A stretch of 35,372 bases of DNA from Bacteroidales bacterium (GTDB taxonomy: Bacteria > Bacteroidota > Bacteroidia > Bacteroidales > F082): assembly GCA_027011095.1 (NCBI GenBank), contig JALVAQ010000103.1, forward strand, positions 1 to 35,372, in the 5' to 3' direction. The notes beneath the pieces were generated by a model that did not search any database, was not told where the DNA came from, and saw nothing but the letters and a program-made list of their open reading frames with translations. Made by a program: the position numbers and the translations under genes. Shown here one piece after another: positions 35,201-35,372 of this stretch. Positions within the stretch are counted from its first letter, which is position 1. Every line of letters starts with the position of its first letter.

Positions 35201-35372
35201 CGGAATACACCCGATATTTCGGAGCCGGCTATACCGGTACGGATGAATATATTGCATTTAAACTCGGTACAGGTTCCAGCTCTAAAACTGCTTATATCGA
35301 TGATTTTGTGTACGAACCCATGCCGGCTTGTCCGCACCCCACCAACCAGTCGGAAAGCAATATAACAACCAC
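29248..35372 (+). CDS. Giant secreted adhesin, probable T9SS cargo (3' end outside window)
   Basis: A single frame runs from ATG 29248 to the window end without a stop, giving at least 2041 residues. Residues 1-23 are a signal peptide (FALTVMAGLTLFGQ). Residues about 100-795 form a sialidase/VPS10-like beta-propeller with at least nine Asp-boxes such as KTTDGGNNW and STDGGATW. A PKD domain follows (about 798-885, FNDFSSNQPTSWQW), then a GEVED domain (about 889-1027, ending GEVEDYSI). From residue 1031 come four tandem units of 247-251 residues. Each unit is an FN3-like module (ATSWDVRIV, DWYVR) plus a cleaved-adhesin/choice-of-anchor-J module (SENFDGV, DDFVY). A fifth begins at residue 2025. 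A C-terminal sorting domain would be expected beyond the window. Function as a surface adhesin is inferred from the domains. Confidence 0.92.
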   Translation, partial: MKKVYLKSLLFALTVMAGLTLFGQNSKSGAPQKAAASKNNFYSIEKSFNDKWSSYNIDRNGYYIDENGEEKRVPGYKQFKRWEWYWETRVDKTTGDFPRIRKSDVFMERANNGNPSRSTSGSWTSLGPSSSAGGYYGLGRLNCIGFRSGDNNTYYVGSPSGGLWKTTDDGASWTALTDDNPVLGVSDVVVLAGSTTSNDTLYIGTGDRDGGSLWSMGGGQTGDNNSIGVLKSVDGGATWNTTGLSFQASEGVLVNRLIVNPDNHNILYAATTNGLYKTTDGGNNWTQLSNTDFYDLEFKPGNPQTMYAGGNTSGSIYLSTDGGATWSEVLTTNGYRVVVGVSPNQSTWAYAAIVDSYGSLTGFYKSETSGSSWFLPGDFVNLMGANCDGSGSYQGWYDLALGVDPTNAAIVFVGGINTWKTSDGGVNWHLNNYWHGTCGGSAPEVHADKHCLKFQNETATLFECNDGGVYKTTDGGINWNNKGNGIVSGQIYRLAVSQTVQGDVIAGLQDNGTKSINSGTWEDVLGGDGMDCDIDYTDNNLQYGESQNGYLIKTTNHWTTSTDMGFIDGRWISPFAIDPTTHTTLYFGATRSDRFDPRLHKSTDGGSTWSAIGDYNFREFAVAPSNSDYIYGVDNKGFLEDVAGVYKTDNGGSSWSDITGTLPVNSATPTYVAVKYDDPNTVWVTFGQYNNYSVYQTTDGGTSWMDISYGLPSVPVMCIVQNRQNTSETELYVGTDVGVYVKYGTAPWQLFSTGLPNVVVTELKIYYDDATPANSRIRAATYGRGVWESDLYTFTAAAPIADFIADDTVPIPNQTVSFNDFSSNQPTSWQWTITPSSYQYVDGTSATSQYPKVQFMALGYYTIQLTASNALGNDTKTRTSYINVGTYHNYCSASGGGSDYIESVETGDISNTNTSSDGYHDYKSLSTALYQGQAEIPITISNGLANSTYDVSVWIDFNRDGTFDELAEKIVCESNTSTSPDIYYFDVPVDADTGITVMRVRIKRLYSDCGSPCGTTTYGEVEDYSIQLNEMPACPPPSYQTESNLTGTSVDLGWSQIGSVSSWDIRLVTAGTDTSGIAFSTTSSNPLTVDTLTGNTDYEWYVRSACGSAWIGPSSFHTSCTSLTAPVSENFDGVSTPDLPNCWTKIVNTTSGYSYVRTSTYNPNSSPNSVIFYNSDDTTGTFLLIAPQLTDLPTQQNMITFYAKGADGGEAFIVGTMTDPSDESTFTPYKTITLTDTYIQYKVYFGSGYTLNDTYIAFKHGMNDRYLNIYFDDFVYTAMPVCPEPSDLAADSISDTAAKLSWTENGTATSWQLRIVTSGTDTTGLSYSTVTANPLWIDTLLANTSYDWYVRGDCAGEWSANATFSTMCSSRTAPFSENFDGVTAPDLPDCWSSIVYSNYTQAAVKTYTYSYPHSSPNHILMNDDGGANGALLLITPELSDLTSHLNQIRFYAKCYDEGEYLIVGTMTDASDTATFTAFKTIQLTTDYTEYTVMFGNSYSESDSYIAFKHGENGDGFYNNIFIDDFVYEPMPTCPPVSDLKESNITTTSATLSWTQNGSETSWDVRIVTKDSDTTGTPYATKTSNMIIVDTLSANTYYDWYVRSGCGSDWAKSTFVTDCGTYSAPYSMNFDNETVPDIPHCWSTIVSSSSSYAKIETLTSQFPNSTPNHVVMDEYNDDNATLLLISPQFTDLTTQQRQITFFAKANNDGDSLLIGTMSDPAVASTFTRFKKISLTTTYTQYTVMFGATYTLNDEYIAFKHGGGGNYEKIYLDDFNYTYMPVNPPPSDLYEAGITQTSAQLGWTENGTATSWDVRIVIENADTAGVAYATTSNNPFTVDTLNPNTYYDWYVREQGSENWAGPSTFVTDCGAYTATYSENFDNVTAPAIPHCFSTIVNSTSANAVVKTDTYGEHSYPNQVNMSNAYDANATLMLISPQFSDLTSQQNEVRFYGKGYSGVKVILGTIDNPANASGFTAIDTIELTSTYTEYTRYFGAGYTGTDEYIAFKLGTGSSSKTAYIDDFVYEPMPACPHPTNQSESNITT
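32338..35319 (+). repeat. Four tandem FN3 + cleaved-adhesin coding repeats
   Basis: Units begin at the Met-Pro of each module, at 32338, 33082, 33835 and 34579, with a fifth starting at 35320. Lengths are 744, 753, 744 and 741 bases. Protein identity between units looks high in the motifs (SENFD, CW/CF, LLLISPQ, YIAFKHG, DDFVY) but the DNA has clearly drifted, so the duplications are not recent. Confidence 0.9.

Overview
The window comes from a Bacteroidota genome, probably of the Bacteroidales/Marinilabiliales type; the order is an inference. The phylum is supported by a complete porP-K-L-M-N type IX secretion (T9SS) core, a PorW/SprE lipoprotein, a large TonB-dependent receptor with an N-terminal carboxypeptidase-regulatory-like domain, a Bacteroides-type frdCAB complex, and several upstream boxes of the form TAnnTTTG.

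Layout. Positions 1-1083 hold the right-hand end of a CRISPR array: 16 repeats, the first cut by the window edge, and 15 spacers, with a possible decayed terminal repeat at 1119. Its leader and cas genes, if present, lie left of the window. From 1284 to 28511 every recognised gene is on the minus strand, read here in transcription order from the right: thpR; porP, porK, porL, porM, porN; recG; porW/sprE; atpZ and an AtpI-like gene; a small membrane-anchored hypothetical; a three-gene outer-membrane operon (TonB-dependent receptor, 1450-residue exported protein, PorV/PorQ-family barrel); greA; a HIT hydrolase; and frdC-frdA-frdB ending in a strong terminator that faces the CRISPR array. A tRNA-Ala(GGC) on the plus strand at 28631 marks the strand switch. 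It is followed by about 500 bases without a gene, and then by a very large plus-strand reading frame from 29248 that is still open at the window end (over 2041 residues).

How the parts fit. PorL/PorM form the proton-driven motor of the T9SS, PorK/PorN the periplasmic ring, PorP an associated outer-membrane protein, and PorW a periplasmic lipoprotein linked to the same machine. The giant frame at the right edge has a signal peptide, a beta-propeller with Asp-boxes, a PKD domain, a GEVED domain and four tandem FN3 plus cleaved-adhesin units. It looks like a T9SS cargo adhesin, so the window probably holds both the exporter and one of its clients. The receptor operon is another envelope module whose middle protein ends in a sorting/FlgD-like fold. 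The frd genes point to fumarate respiration or succinate oxidation.

Non-coding points of interest are a 176-bp nested palindromic (MITE-like) element between porW and recG, a GC-rich patch bounded by 11-bp direct repeats at the porW stop codon, a 14-bp palindrome at the frd promoter, a terminator-like hairpin in the presumed greA leader, and TTG as the only usable start for porW and porP. I did not find an obviously new multi-gene system. The least described parts are the receptor operon's 1450-residue protein, the orphan atpZ/atpI pair and the giant adhesin.
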